A stretch of DNA of 45,818 nt from Actinomycetota bacterium (GCA_016185305.1 JACPNV010000073.1:1-45818), one strand, 5' to 3'. Numbered from the stretch's first letter, positions 23,537-32,670 are shown. A program made the numbers and translations. Notes: generated from the letters alone by a model not told the origin.

Positions 23537-25303
23537 GTGCCCACCTCGCAGGCAGACCAGACGGCAATCTCGGCTGACGCGCCGGCCATGGATGGCGGCC
23601 GAGGGTTGACGCGCACCGGAATGGATGCGGCAGAAGGCGAGGGACGTGCTCATCACGACGAGCGCTCGGGCTCCGAGAGATGGGGGCAACGCAGCCGATA
23701 CGCCGCACTTGGCGTCTTTGTCGTGTATCTGCTCATGTCGTTCGTCGTCCTTCTGCACTATGGCCAGCAGCGGTGGTTGATAGGTGATGATTGGGGACTG
23801 CTGCAACGCAGCCCGATGTCCTTGCCTGACCTGTTCCGTGCGCAGAACGGGCACTGGTCAACTGTTCCGATCCTCGTGTACCACACGTACTACTGGCTGT
23901 TCGGCTTGCGCACGTTCGTGCCGTACGTGGCTACGACGGTCGTCTTGCATCTGACGCTCGCGCTGCTGCTGCGGGTGGTGATGCGCCGCGCCGGTGTGGG
24001 TCCGTGGGTAGCGACGTTCGTTGCTGGGTCGTTCGTGTTGTTCGGCGTCGGCTACGAGAACATGATCTTGCCGATCCAGATCAGCATGGTCGGGTCGATG
24101 GTGTTCGGTATCGGACATCTCCTATTGGCCGACCATGATGGTCGTAACGATTGGCGCGATATGGCTGGCCTCGCCGCGGGCTTGCTAGCCCTTATGAGCT
24201 CCTCAATAGGGATTCCGATGGTAGTAGCCGTCGGAATCGCGACTCTTATGAGGCGCGGCTACCGAGCGGCCCTCGTCCACACCGTGCCCTTGGGTCTGGT
24301 CTACATCACGTGGTGGATGTGGAGTAGCTCGAGCGGCGGCTTCACTGGCAATAGTATAACGATTACTCGAAATGTCCCGGTTGTGCTCGGCTGGCTTTGG
24401 TCAGCGCTGTCGGGGGTTCTCCTCGGTCTTGGCCAATCGCCCATTGCCGCGGTTGCGCTCGCGGTTCTGCTCATCGCCGGGCTTGTGCTTGCCTGGGCGC
24501 CCCTAAATCGTGCCGAGCGACGCAAGCAAGCGAGCGTGCCCTTGGCGCTCATGCTGAGCAGCGTGCCGCTGATGGTCATGATAGGTCTCCAGCGCGCAGA
24601 CTTGAACTTGGTGTTCAAACTCCCCACTGATACTTCGCGTAGCAGCCGCTATCTGGCGATGGGAGCCGCGCTGCTGCTTCCTGCTCTGGGTGTGGCAGCT
24701 GATGCTGTTATCCGCCGATGGCGTTATGCGACACCCGTCGTGATGTTGCCGTTTCTCGTCGGAGTACCTGGAAACATCAGCGCGTTATCGGCCGCGAACA
24801 GTGCGACATACTTCAACCCAAAGGCATACGAGCGGCAGCGCGCATTTCTCGTCGGTGTTGCGAACTCGCCGCTTGCCGAAGAAGTGTCAGGCGACGTTCA
24901 TCCCAACCCGAACGAGTTGATGATGGCAGATCTCGACGTGAGGTTCATTCTGCGGGCACGAGACGAAGGCAAGCTTCCCGAACCGCTGCCCCTATCGAAG
25001 AACGAACAGGACCTGATCGCGGTGCGCTTGAGCATGAGCCAAAGTCTTGCCGATGACGCCGTGCCCGATTACACGTGCGAGACCTTCAACCAGCCAACCC
25101 TGATCAAGCCGTCCAAGGGAGACCGATTCGTGATCCGCGGTCTTGTGATGATAGCGATGGGCTCTGATGGCAAGTTCGGAGCCCCAACCGCCTACGACAA
25201 TACGTGGGCCGGAAGCACCCTCACGACTCAAGTCGACGGAGCCACGTTCCGGATAAGCCCTGCCCAGCCCGCAACCTCAGTCCAGTGGTGCGGAGTCCCG
25301 TGA
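23537..25303 (+). CDS. Multi-pass membrane protein, GT-C glycosyltransferase-like
   Basis: A 588-residue protein with about ten hydrophobic helices from residue 55 onward and a C-terminal soluble part of about 170 residues. After the first helix comes GDDWGLLQRSPMSLPDL (Asp-Asp-Trp at 84-86) and then NGHWSTVPILVYHTYYWLFG. An acidic pair in the first outer loop is the pattern of GT-C enzymes, which use lipid-linked sugar donors. The exact family was not recognised. The start is uncertain: GTG 23537 has GGGGAG upstream, but ATG 23588 or 23621 would also keep all helices. The gene is visibly AT-richer than its neighbours (rare ATA, AGT and AAT codons near 24350) and is the only plus-strand gene of the glycan region. 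Confidence 0.72.
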   Translation: MPTSQADQTAISADAPAMDGGRGLTRTGMDAAEGEGRAHHDERSGSERWGQRSRYAALGVFVVYLLMSFVVLLHYGQQRWLIGDDWGLLQRSPMSLPDLFRAQNGHWSTVPILVYHTYYWLFGLRTFVPYVATTVVLHLTLALLLRVVMRRAGVGPWVATFVAGSFVLFGVGYENMILPIQISMVGSMVFGIGHLLLADHDGRNDWRDMAGLAAGLLALMSSSIGIPMVVAVGIATLMRRGYRAALVHTVPLGLVYITWWMWSSSSGGFTGNSITITRNVPVVLGWLWSALSGVLLGLGQSPIAAVALAVLLIAGLVLAWAPLNRAERRKQASVPLALMLSSVPLMVMIGLQRADLNLVFKLPTDTSRSSRYLAMGAALLLPALGVAADAVIRRWRYATPVVMLPFLVGVPGNISALSAANSATYFNPKAYERQRAFLVGVANSPLAEEVSGDVHPNPNELMMADLDVRFILRARDEGKLPEPLPLSKNEQDLIAVRLSMSQSLADDAVPDYTCETFNQPTLIKPSKGDRFVIRGLVMIAMGSDGKFGAPTAYDNTWAGSTLTTQVDGATFRISPAQPATSVQWCGVP

Positions 25304-25416
25304 CAGCTTGAACCGAACCGGATTGCGACACGCATGAGCCGCGCTGACCCCGCCTGACCAACTCGGCCTACGTCAAGTTGCGAGGCGCCAGCCGACCCGA
25401 AAGCGGTGGTTGCATC

Positions 25417-26415
25417 TCAGTCAAGCCCGTCGAGAGGGCCGGACATGGCCGGCTGGGACGCCACGAACGCGAGAAACTCTTCGTAGGTCCGGAGGTAGTC
25501 GTCTGGGTCATACGGTTCTGAGGCGAACACAGCAAGAACCGAACCGTCCGCGAAGTCATATTGCGAGCCCCAGATTCCAGGTGGGATGTACATGCCGACG
25601 GATGGACGGTCGAGCAGCATCTCGGCACGCTGTGAGCCATCGTCGACGAGCAGCCGCACCGAGCCTCGAGCGCAGAGAAGAAACTGGTGGCAACGCTTGT
25701 GAGCGTGTTCGCCCCGCACATCCCGCCCTGGCACGTCGTGGACGATGAAGAAACGACGAGGCGTGAACGGCAAGACCTGCTCGAGCTCGGCGACCGTCAG
25801 GTCGCCACGAAGGTCTGTGTACGTGGGCAGCACGACGAGACGCACATCGCCGGACGCGCTGGCGACGCCCATGCCGTCGTCGACTCGAGCCGCCACCGTC
25901 TTGCTACCGCGATCCGGATGTTCGGCGCCGATATATCCAATGATGCGCGCTGGATTGCCGACTACTTTCGCATTAGGCGGTACATCCTTCGTCACGACTG
26001 CGCCTGCACCGACCATGGCATTTCGTCCGACGAGCACGCCGGGAAGCACCGTGCAATTGGCTCCGAGGGACGCACCGTCATCAATCTTCGTAAGGGTCGG
26101 CGCATCGGGATAGACTTTGGACCGCGGGAAGGGGTCGTTCGTGAATGTTGCGTTGGGTCCGATGAACACGTCATTTCCGACCCTCAGCCCGTTCCACAGC
26201 TGCACCCCGCCCTTGATCGTGACACGGTCGCCGATGACCACATCGCTCTCCACGAACACCCCGTCGCAGACATTGCATTCCGCACCCAGCTGCGCCCCAG
26301 GCAACACGTGAGCGAACGCCCACACGCGAGTTCCCGGCCCGATGGTACTCGACTCGCAGAGGGCCATCGGGTGCACGAAGACATCCGCCGCTGGGCCTAC
26401 CGCCGACGAGCTCAC
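25417..26415 (-). CDS. Fused sugar N-acetyltransferase / dTDP-4-keto-6-deoxyhexose 3,4-ketoisomerase
   Basis: A 332-residue two-domain enzyme. Residues 18-190 form a left-handed beta-helix acetyltransferase (repeats such as GDRVTIKGGVQLWNGLRVG, VVTKDVPPNAKVVGNPARII). Residues 205-332 form a cupin of the FdtA/QdtA (WxcM) type with RGEHAHKRCHQFLLCARG and PPGIWGSQYDFADGSVLAVF. Together these are the first and last steps of dTDP-Fuc3NAc or Qui3NAc synthesis; the aminotransferase for the middle step is two genes upstream. The same domain pairing is known in FdtD of Shewanella. GTG 26415 overlaps the GT2 stop (GTGA). Which epimer is made cannot be read from the sequence. Confidence 0.88.
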   Translation of the reverse strand: MSSSAVGPAADVFVHPMALCESSTIGPGTRVWAFAHVLPGAQLGAECNVCDGVFVESDVVIGDRVTIKGGVQLWNGLRVGNDVFIGPNATFTNDPFPRSKVYPDAPTLTKIDDGASLGANCTVLPGVLVGRNAMVGAGAVVTKDVPPNAKVVGNPARIIGYIGAEHPDRGSKTVAARVDDGMGVASASGDVRLVVLPTYTDLRGDLTVAELEQVLPFTPRRFFIVHDVPGRDVRGEHAHKRCHQFLLCARGSVRLLVDDGSQRAEMLLDRPSVGMYIPPGIWGSQYDFADGSVLAVFASEPYDPDDYLRTYEEFLAFVASQPAMSGPLDGLD

Positions 26416-27407
26416 GGTTCGGTTCCCGAATAGCGATCCATGGAGCGGACGATGCTCGAGGGGCGCCGTTTGGTGTTCTCGTACGTCCGCCAAACATAGG
26501 AGCCGATGATGCCCAACGCGGAGATAGCCAGCCCGCCGACGATGAGCAGTGCGAGCATCAGCGGCGTGTAGCCGGGCACCTCGACGCGTCTTAGCAGCCA
26601 CGCCGTCAAGACCAGAATCGCCGCGAGCACCGACCCGATCGTGCCAAACACGCCGACGAACAATAGGAGACGGATAGGTAGATCTGTGAACGAGAAGATG
26701 CTGTCCATCAGGTAGCGAACTTTTTTCCCGAACGACCAGCCGCTCTTCCCACTCGGACGTGCCAGCCGCTCATAGGGGACCCCGACGCGGCGAAAACCGA
26801 TCCAGATCAGTAGCCCGACCAGCGAGCTGTTCGACTCCTGCAACCCGAGAACGGCACGGCGAGCGCTCGCGTTGCAGCCGAAGACATCGACACCTCCCTC
26901 GGGCATGTCGGGCTGCGCGACCCGCCGGTAGAGCCACCAAAATAGCGAGCTTCCGGCCTTGGTTGACGTCGGATCGGCGCGAGACGTGCGCTCGCCGACG
27001 ACGACATCAGCGTCGCCAGCAGCGAGGATCTTGAAGAAGTCCTCGATGAGCGAAGCCGGCTCTTGGAGGTCGGCCGCCATCACAGCGCTGTAGTCGCCGC
27101 GAGCGAGCTCGAGACCACACCGGATCGCCGCAAACGAACCGAAGTTGCGGGACAACTCCACCACCAGGCCAGGCATGCAACGGTTCGGGAGCTCCTCGCG
27201 AAGATAGGTAGCGGACTCATCCGGGCTCCCATCCACGACGAAGATCACTTCTATTCGGCCTGCGATCCGCTCCGCGAGCCCCTCGACCACGTCGAGCAGT
27301 TCCCCGAGTGTGTCCTCGTTGCGGTAGACGGGTATCACGAGCGAGTACGTCGGGGCAGTTCGCTCGGTTGGCTCGGACTCGAGCTCCGGTACGGCGCGCT
27401 CGAACAT
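26412..27407 (-). CDS. Family 2 glycosyltransferase, polyprenyl-phosphate type (GtrB/ArnC/DPM1-like)
   Basis: A 331-residue enzyme with an N-terminal GT-A fold: YSLVIPVYRNEDTLGELLDV, VDGSPDESATYLREE, and the metal-site region YSAVMAADLQEPASLIEDFF. Two C-terminal membrane helices follow (LLLFVGVFGTIGSVLAAILV, LMLALLIVGGLAISALGIIG). This layout transfers a sugar from a nucleotide to polyprenyl phosphate, giving the lipid-linked donor GT-C enzymes use. ATG 27407 shares a base with the aminotransferase stop (TGATG), and its own stop overlaps the next start, so three genes are coupled. The sugar is plausibly the aminodeoxyhexose made next door (inference). Confidence 0.88.
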   Translation of the reverse strand: MFERAVPELESEPTERTAPTYSLVIPVYRNEDTLGELLDVVEGLAERIAGRIEVIFVVDGSPDESATYLREELPNRCMPGLVVELSRNFGSFAAIRCGLELARGDYSAVMAADLQEPASLIEDFFKILAAGDADVVVGERTSRADPTSTKAGSSLFWWLYRRVAQPDMPEGGVDVFGCNASARRAVLGLQESNSSLVGLLIWIGFRRVGVPYERLARPSGKSGWSFGKKVRYLMDSIFSFTDLPIRLLLFVGVFGTIGSVLAAILVLTAWLLRRVEVPGYTPLMLALLIVGGLAISALGIIGSYVWRTYENTKRRPSSIVRSMDRYSGTEP

Positions 27408-28507
27408 CACACCAAGTCTCCGAGAGCGGCGATGGCAATGTCGAGCTCCCGATCGTCGAGCTGGGGGAAGCACGGCAGGCTGAACACTTCCGCACAAGCA
27501 GTCTCTGCGACCGCGAGCGAACCAGCACAGCGGCTGCTAGCCGCAAAAGCCGTTTGCTGGTGGTCGGGTATCGGGAAATGAACTGCGGTCTGCACTCCAC
27601 GATCGCGCAACGAAGCGCAGATCCGGTCGCGTTCCGCGTGGCGAGCCACGCACAGATGCGCCACGTCTTGCGTCGGGCGCGTGCTCGAAGGCTGCACGAA
27701 CGACAGCCGATCACCGAGAGATTCCCGCCATCGGACAGCAACGGCGTGGCGCCGCGCGTTCCAACGGTCGAGGTGCGGAAGCTTGACCCGCAGCACGGCA
27801 GCCTGCAGTTCGTCGAGCCGGCTGTTCCGCCCGTTCGTCAGACACGCCTCGTTGCGACGTACCCAGCCGTACTGGCGCAGGCGTCGAGCCGTCTCAAGGA
27901 TCAATGGAGCCTTGGAGACGATTGCTCCGCCGTCGCCGGCTGCGCCGAGGTTCTTGGTCGGATAGAAGCTGAACGCGGCGGCGTCGCCGAGCGTCCCCAC
28001 CCGCCCGCCCGCGCCGCGCCCACCATGGGCTTGTGAGCAGTCCTCGATGACGGATACCCCCGCGGGAACGACGCTTTTGACTGCTTGAATGTCGCCGACG
28101 ATGCCATAGAGGTGCGTGACCACGACCGCACGGGTCCGGTCGCTTAATGCCGTGGCGACGCAGGCCGGCGAGAGCCCTAGCGCAGCTTCGTCGACGTCCG
28201 CGTACACCGGCGTCGCACCGATGGCCATACAGGCTGTGGACGTGTAACCGCCAGCGTTGGCAGCCGTGATGACCTCCGTGCCAGCATCGACGCCCACGCT
28301 TCGCAGCACAAGCTCGAGCGCATCGGTACCGTTCGCAACCGCGACGCAACCGACACCCGAACCGCAGAATGCGGCGAACTCCTCCTCGAACGCAAGGGTC
28401 TGCTCGCCGAGGACGTACCACCCGCTGTGGAGCACTTTCGACACGGCCGAGTCGATCTCCGAGGCCAGCTCTTCGTACTGCTTCCGAAGATCGTTGAGAG
28501 GAACCAT
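27407..28507 (-). CDS. DegT/DnrJ/EryC1 aminotransferase (FdtB/QdtB-like)
   Basis: A 366-residue PLP-dependent sugar aminotransferase. The start MVPLNDLRKQYEELASEID is typical. IEDCSQAHGG (Asp156) contacts the pyridine ring, and the Schiff-base lysine is Lys185 in SFYPTKNLGAAGDGGAI. C-terminal LPCFPQLDDRELDIAIAAL fits the family. With the fused ketoisomerase/acetyltransferase downstream, the likely reaction is amination of a dTDP-3-keto-6-deoxyhexose at C3. ATG 28507 is chosen because the family nearly always starts with this VPLNDL block; the longer frame to 28594 has no support. It is the first gene of a coupled three-gene set. Confidence 0.9.
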   Translation of the reverse strand: MVPLNDLRKQYEELASEIDSAVSKVLHSGWYVLGEQTLAFEEEFAAFCGSGVGCVAVANGTDALELVLRSVGVDAGTEVITAANAGGYTSTACMAIGATPVYADVDEAALGLSPACVATALSDRTRAVVVTHLYGIVGDIQAVKSVVPAGVSVIEDCSQAHGGRGAGGRVGTLGDAAAFSFYPTKNLGAAGDGGAIVSKAPLILETARRLRQYGWVRRNEACLTNGRNSRLDELQAAVLRVKLPHLDRWNARRHAVAVRWRESLGDRLSFVQPSSTRPTQDVAHLCVARHAERDRICASLRDRGVQTAVHFPIPDHQQTAFAASSRCAGSLAVAETACAEVFSLPCFPQLDDRELDIAIAALGDLV

Positions 28508-28653
28508 TCGAGTTGTGACGCCGACTCGCGTCAAGACGAAGCCGAATCCTAACTCATCGAGTCGACACATCCTCCAAATCCTCGACGGCCTCATCGCCGA
28601 GAACAGCGTCCGGACGCCGCCCTACGCATGTCAGCGCCGGACCCGCTGAGCCA

Positions 28654-29793
28654 CTACGGCACGTACACGCGCAGCCAGGCCAGGCTGGCCAGTGCGACCA
28701 GGCCGCCGCCGCAGGCGGCGAGGCCGACCCGCTCCCATCGCTCGCGCGTCAACAGCAGCGCCAGCGTCAGCACGATCGGGAAGGCGTTGAGCGCGTAGCG
28801 CTCGATGGAGTTCAGGTTGGTGGCGCTGAGCGCGGCGACAAGCACGAGCGTCGCGTACGCCCCGTAGGACGCCGGCCAGCGGCGGAACGTGATGACGAGC
28901 AGCACGACGAACGCGATCGCGAACGGGATGTGCAGCCCGTCCCCGAAGCGCTCCGCTCCGAACACGTCACCGAGGCCTTGGAGGACTCGCAAGACCGGGT
29001 TGAGCGCCTCACCGCGGAGATCCTCCTGCACGCGGAACGGCAGCGACCAGCTCCCGAACGTCCGGGCAACCCACATCAGGTACGCGCCCGCGCCCACGAC
29101 CGGTGCAACCACGGCAACGACGGGGGCGAACCAGTCGCGTGGTGCCGCCGCCCTCCATGCACGCACGGCCTCGACGAGCATCGCGGCCGCGACCGCTACG
29201 CCAACGGGGCGCGCGCCGCCGGCGACCAGACCGCAGATCGCCGCCCACCACCATCGACCCTTCCGCGCCGACAAGAACGCGCCAGCGGCCGCGAGGACCA
29301 TGAGCGACTCCGCGTAGGCGAACACGAACACGAAGGCGGACGGGAACAGCATCACGGTCCACACGGCACGGTTCGCGATCGCCTCGTCGCCTTTCTCCAA
29401 GAGCACCAAGCGCCGGATGACGACGGCCAATGCCAGGGCCGACACGTTGGCGATGACCACGAGCCACACCGACGACGAACCGCCGAACGGTGCGGCGAGC
29501 GCGCGCCCGAACATCGGGTAGAGCGGGAAGAACCGCAGGCCCTCGGCGGGCATCGACTGGTAGCCGCGCTCGGCGATGTCGCGGTACCAGGTGCCGTCCC
29601 AAGCCATGAGCCCCTCGCCGATCTGCACTGGCTGCACCGCGTAGTAGCGGCTCGCCACCCCAACCGCGAGCAACCACCCGAAGCCGACGAGCACGCGAGC
29701 CACCACGTAGGGCGCCCAGACCATCCGCAGGTCGTCGCGCAGACCGCCGGCCCATGAGGTCGCCTCGCGCTGCCGGGCGGAGCGCTGCGTCAC
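28654..29793 (-). CDS. PIG-V-like membrane mannosyltransferase
   Basis: A 379-residue multi-pass protein. After the first helix comes GLMAWDGTWYRDIAERGYQS (Trp-Asp-Gly at 65-67), the luminal acidic motif of the PIG-V / GT76-like family, then RFFPLYPMFGRAL and LFPSAFVFVFAYAESLMVL, also typical. Eight or more helices follow. Bacterial members are thought to transfer mannose or related sugars from a lipid-linked donor outside the membrane. GTG 29793 overlaps the stop of the upstream GT39-like gene (GTGA), so the two are made together. Confidence 0.82.
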   Translation of the reverse strand: MTQRSARQREATSWAGGLRDDLRMVWAPYVVARVLVGFGWLLAVGVASRYYAVQPVQIGEGLMAWDGTWYRDIAERGYQSMPAEGLRFFPLYPMFGRALAAPFGGSSSVWLVVIANVSALALAVVIRRLVLLEKGDEAIANRAVWTVMLFPSAFVFVFAYAESLMVLAAAGAFLSARKGRWWWAAICGLVAGGARPVGVAVAAAMLVEAVRAWRAAAPRDWFAPVVAVVAPVVGAGAYLMWVARTFGSWSLPFRVQEDLRGEALNPVLRVLQGLGDVFGAERFGDGLHIPFAIAFVVLLVITFRRWPASYGAYATLVLVAALSATNLNSIERYALNAFPIVLTLALLLTRERWERVGLAACGGGLVALASLAWLRVYVP

Positions 29794-31487
29794 GGCGGCG
29801 GCGAGTTGGGCCGGAAGAGCTTCAGGTTGCTGAACTCGTAGAACTTCTCGGTATCGCCGGTCACGAGGTCTTCGACACCGGGACGAGCGAGCAGCAACTG
29901 GTGCATGAACTGCTCGCACTTGTCGTCGTAGGTCTTGTAGGCGCTGGCCCACACGACGTAGATGGCGTTGCTGTCGCCGGCCATCGCGAGGACGCGATCG
30001 GCGACGGCCTTCGGGTCAGACGACTGGTTGCGCTGCGCGTAATCCACCCAGTTGACGCGACCTGGATCGTCGAGGCTCGGGTACGACACCTGCGTGAGGT
30101 CACCTGGGTACGTGCGCGCCATCTCGCGCTGGCCAGCCGGGCCGAGCTGGTCGGGGCAGTACACGACGACGTCACCCGGGCGCGGGTTCGATGCCGCCAC
30201 CGCGTTCGCGATCTCGCGCGCCTGGCTGCGCTGGAACACCAGGGCGAGCTGGACGGTGCCGATCATGCTGAGCGCGAGGTAGGCGGCGAGCACCCCGAAC
30301 CGGCCGGGGCGCGACACGAACCGCGTCACGCCGGCCGCGACGACCAGGACGAACAGGGGGAAGATCACCGCGATGTAGCGGCTGGCGAACGCGCTCCTCG
30401 TCAACAGGCCCGCGGCCACGCCGAGCCCGAGGGTGAGCCCCAACACGATGGCCTCAGCGCGGATCTGGCGCACCGTTCGCAGGTCGAGCTCGATCTTGTC
30501 GGTCGCGATCGCGACGCCGAACAAGCCGAGCCCGATCAACAGCGCGGTTGCGGCGATGGTGAGCACGGGGTCTTTGAAGTCGCTCGTGGAGGTGTGCAGG
30601 TCTTGCAGTGCTTGGGCAAGGGCCGCCGTCGGTCGGGTCGGGGTGGCCCAGGGCGTGCCGGTGTGCGCGGACTGGAAGCGGAACACGCCGAGCCACGGCA
30701 GGAAGAGCAGCACCGCGCCCGTGACCATGGCGAGCAACGCGTTGCGGACGTCGTGATCACGTGCACGCCAGTACTTCCAGAGCAGTACGAGCCCGACCGA
30801 CGCGAGGAAGTACATCGACCAGTAGTGCGTCAGCAACAGCAGACCGCTGATGGCGCCAAGCATGACCAGTCGCCACCACGCCGCGCGCTTCTGGCGCACG
30901 ACGTCGTCGAGCACGAGGTAGCCGGCGAACACGAGCAGGATGAGGAGGGCGTACATCCGGGTTTCGGTCGCGTACCGGACCGCGAAGGTGGAGACCGACA
31001 GCACCGCCACCACGACCCAGCCCATGAGTGGGCCGCCGCGGCGGCGGCCGGCCAGCCACGCGAGGGGAAGGGTCGCGACGCTGATCACCCCGGACAGCGC
31101 GCGCACGGCGATGTCGGACGTGCCGAACACCTGCATCCAGTAGTGCAGCAGGTAGTAGTAGAGGGGCGGGTGCCCGTCTTGGCGCAGCGCCTGGTTGATC
31201 TCGGCCGGCGGAAGCTGCGCGATGTTGACGCTCAGCGCCTCGTCGAGCCACAGCGGCGTGCGGGCGATGAACCGGAAGGCGACACCGATCGCGACGGCGA
31301 CCAGCGACAGCACGACGATCTCGATCGGCGTGCGTCGGGGGGCGGCGGCCGGAGCTTCCGGATCGGCGGCGTGGAGGTCGGCGGCGGGCGTTCCGGCGGT
31401 GGCCGAGCCGGCCGGGGGGGCGGGCTCCGACGCGCCCGGCCGTTGCGTCCGGGTCACGGTCACGGTCGACGACTCTACTTCCGGCAC
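29790..31487 (-). CDS. GT39/ArnT-like membrane glycosyltransferase
   Basis: A 565-residue multi-pass protein. An Ala/Pro-rich hydrophilic start (residues 1-50) leads to a first helix and then RTPLWLDEALSVNIAQLPP (Asp-Glu at 82-83) and RQDGHPPLYYYLLHYWMQV. This is the PMT_2/ArnT pattern, with the acidic pair serving as catalytic or metal residues. About ten helices precede a soluble C-terminal domain (NPRPGDVVVYCPDQLGPAGQ onward). It should use a polyprenyl-phosphate sugar. GTG 31487 has AGGA seven bases before it; GTG 31463 is an alternative. The very long open frame upstream is antisense to the LOG gene and is not real. Confidence 0.85.
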   Translation of the reverse strand: MPEVESSTVTVTRTQRPGASEPAPPAGSATAGTPAADLHAADPEAPAAAPRRTPIEIVVLSLVAVAIGVAFRFIARTPLWLDEALSVNIAQLPPAEINQALRQDGHPPLYYYLLHYWMQVFGTSDIAVRALSGVISVATLPLAWLAGRRRGGPLMGWVVVAVLSVSTFAVRYATETRMYALLILLVFAGYLVLDDVVRQKRAAWWRLVMLGAISGLLLLTHYWSMYFLASVGLVLLWKYWRARDHDVRNALLAMVTGAVLLFLPWLGVFRFQSAHTGTPWATPTRPTAALAQALQDLHTSTSDFKDPVLTIAATALLIGLGLFGVAIATDKIELDLRTVRQIRAEAIVLGLTLGLGVAAGLLTRSAFASRYIAVIFPLFVLVVAAGVTRFVSRPGRFGVLAAYLALSMIGTVQLALVFQRSQAREIANAVAASNPRPGDVVVYCPDQLGPAGQREMARTYPGDLTQVSYPSLDDPGRVNWVDYAQRNQSSDPKAVADRVLAMAGDSNAIYVVWASAYKTYDDKCEQFMHQLLLARPGVEDLVTGDTEKFYEFSNLKLFRPNSPPP

Positions 31488-31604
31488 CCCCTGATCCTGC
31501 GAATGCCGGGGCGGGCCTGATGGTTGCGAGCCGGCCTTTCGGGCTGGTCCAGTAGGTTCGAGACGACAGCGTCGCGAAGGCGCCGACGAGGGGGTGCGGG
31601 TGAC

Positions 31605-32648
31605 ATGGCCCAGCGACGAGCCCGGTACCGTACCGGCAACGAGCAGCTCGACCAGCAGATCGCCGATCTCGTCGCGGCCGCGGGCGCCGACCGCGACGCC
31701 GACCTCGTCTTCGAGATGGTGGTCTCGGCGATCCGCATGGGGCGCGAGGCTGCTGACCGCGGTGACCTCAAGTTGGTGAACGCGGCCCTGAAGGAGTTGC
31801 GCTACTCGGTCCTCGTCTTCGAGCCGTACACCGACGTTCGCAAGGTCGCCATGTTCGGGTCGGCCCGCACCCGGGTCGACGATCCCGGTTACCTCATGGC
31901 GCGCGACTTCGGCGCGGCGATCGGAGCGCGCGACTGGATGATCATCACCGGAGCCGGTCCGGGGATCATGGAGGCGGGCATCGAGGGCGCCGGCGCCGAC
32001 CGCGCTTTCGGTGTCAACATCGTCTTGCCATTCGAGTCCGAGGCCGCGCCGGTCATCGCGCAGGACCCGAAGCTCATCAACTACCGCTACTTCTTCACCC
32101 GCAAGCTCACGTTCTTGAAGGAGTCGCACGGCGCGGTGCTCCTGCCCGGCGGGTTCGGCACGATGGACGAAGCGTTCGAGCTGTTGACCCTCGTGCAGAC
32201 CGGCCGCTCGAACCTCATCCCGGTGGTGCTCCTCGAACCGCCCGGCGCCACGTACTGGCAAGGGTGGCAGTCCTTCGTGGAGCGCGAGCTCGTGGAGCGC
32301 GAGCTCATCTCCCGCCACGACCTCGACCTCGTGCGGATCTGCGACAACGTCGACGACGCCGTCGAGGAGATCTGTGGCTTCTACCGCGTCCTCCACTCGA
32401 CGCGCTTCGTGGGTCGCCGCCTCGTGCTCCGGCTCAACGTCGGCATCTCGGACGGCCTGCTCGACGCGCTCAACCAAGAGTTCGGCGACATCGTCGTGAA
32501 GGGCGCGATCGAGCGTGTGGCGGTGTCGGCTTCAGAGCTCGACGACGGCGACGTCCCCGGCCTCCCCCGCATCGCCTTCCACTTCGACCGCACCCACTAC
32601 GCCCGGCTCCGCCACCTCGTAGACCGCCTCAACGCCGCGGGTCCGTGA
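31605..32648 (+). CDS. LOG family protein with N- and C-terminal extensions
   Basis: A 347-residue protein of the lysine-decarboxylase-like (LOG/TIGR00730) fold, whose members release bases from nucleoside monophosphates. The diagnostic PGGFGTMDE is at 181-189, preceded by NYRYFFTRKLTFLKESHGAV; the nucleotide-binding MIITGAGPGIMEAGIEGAG is near 112-130. It is longer than the usual 180-230 residues: about 75 helical residues precede the fold and about 90 follow it, from GFYRVLHSTRFVGRRLVLRL on, including LPRIAFHFDRTHYARLRHLV. ATG 31605 (MAQRRARYR) is preferred over a longer, Arg-rich start at 31524. The substrate is unknown. Confidence 0.88.
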   Translation: MAQRRARYRTGNEQLDQQIADLVAAAGADRDADLVFEMVVSAIRMGREAADRGDLKLVNAALKELRYSVLVFEPYTDVRKVAMFGSARTRVDDPGYLMARDFGAAIGARDWMIITGAGPGIMEAGIEGAGADRAFGVNIVLPFESEAAPVIAQDPKLINYRYFFTRKLTFLKESHGAVLLPGGFGTMDEAFELLTLVQTGRSNLIPVVLLEPPGATYWQGWQSFVERELVERELISRHDLDLVRICDNVDDAVEEICGFYRVLHSTRFVGRRLVLRLNVGISDGLLDALNQEFGDIVVKGAIERVAVSASELDDGDVPGLPRIAFHFDRTHYARLRHLVDRLNAAGP

Positions 32649-32670
32649 CGGGTCATCGTTCACCGCGACT

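Noticed and set aside
31488..32477. Minus-strand open frame upstream of the GT39-like gene
   Set aside because: It is antisense to the LOG gene and shows no membrane or domain pattern; the GT39-like protein starts at about 31487.
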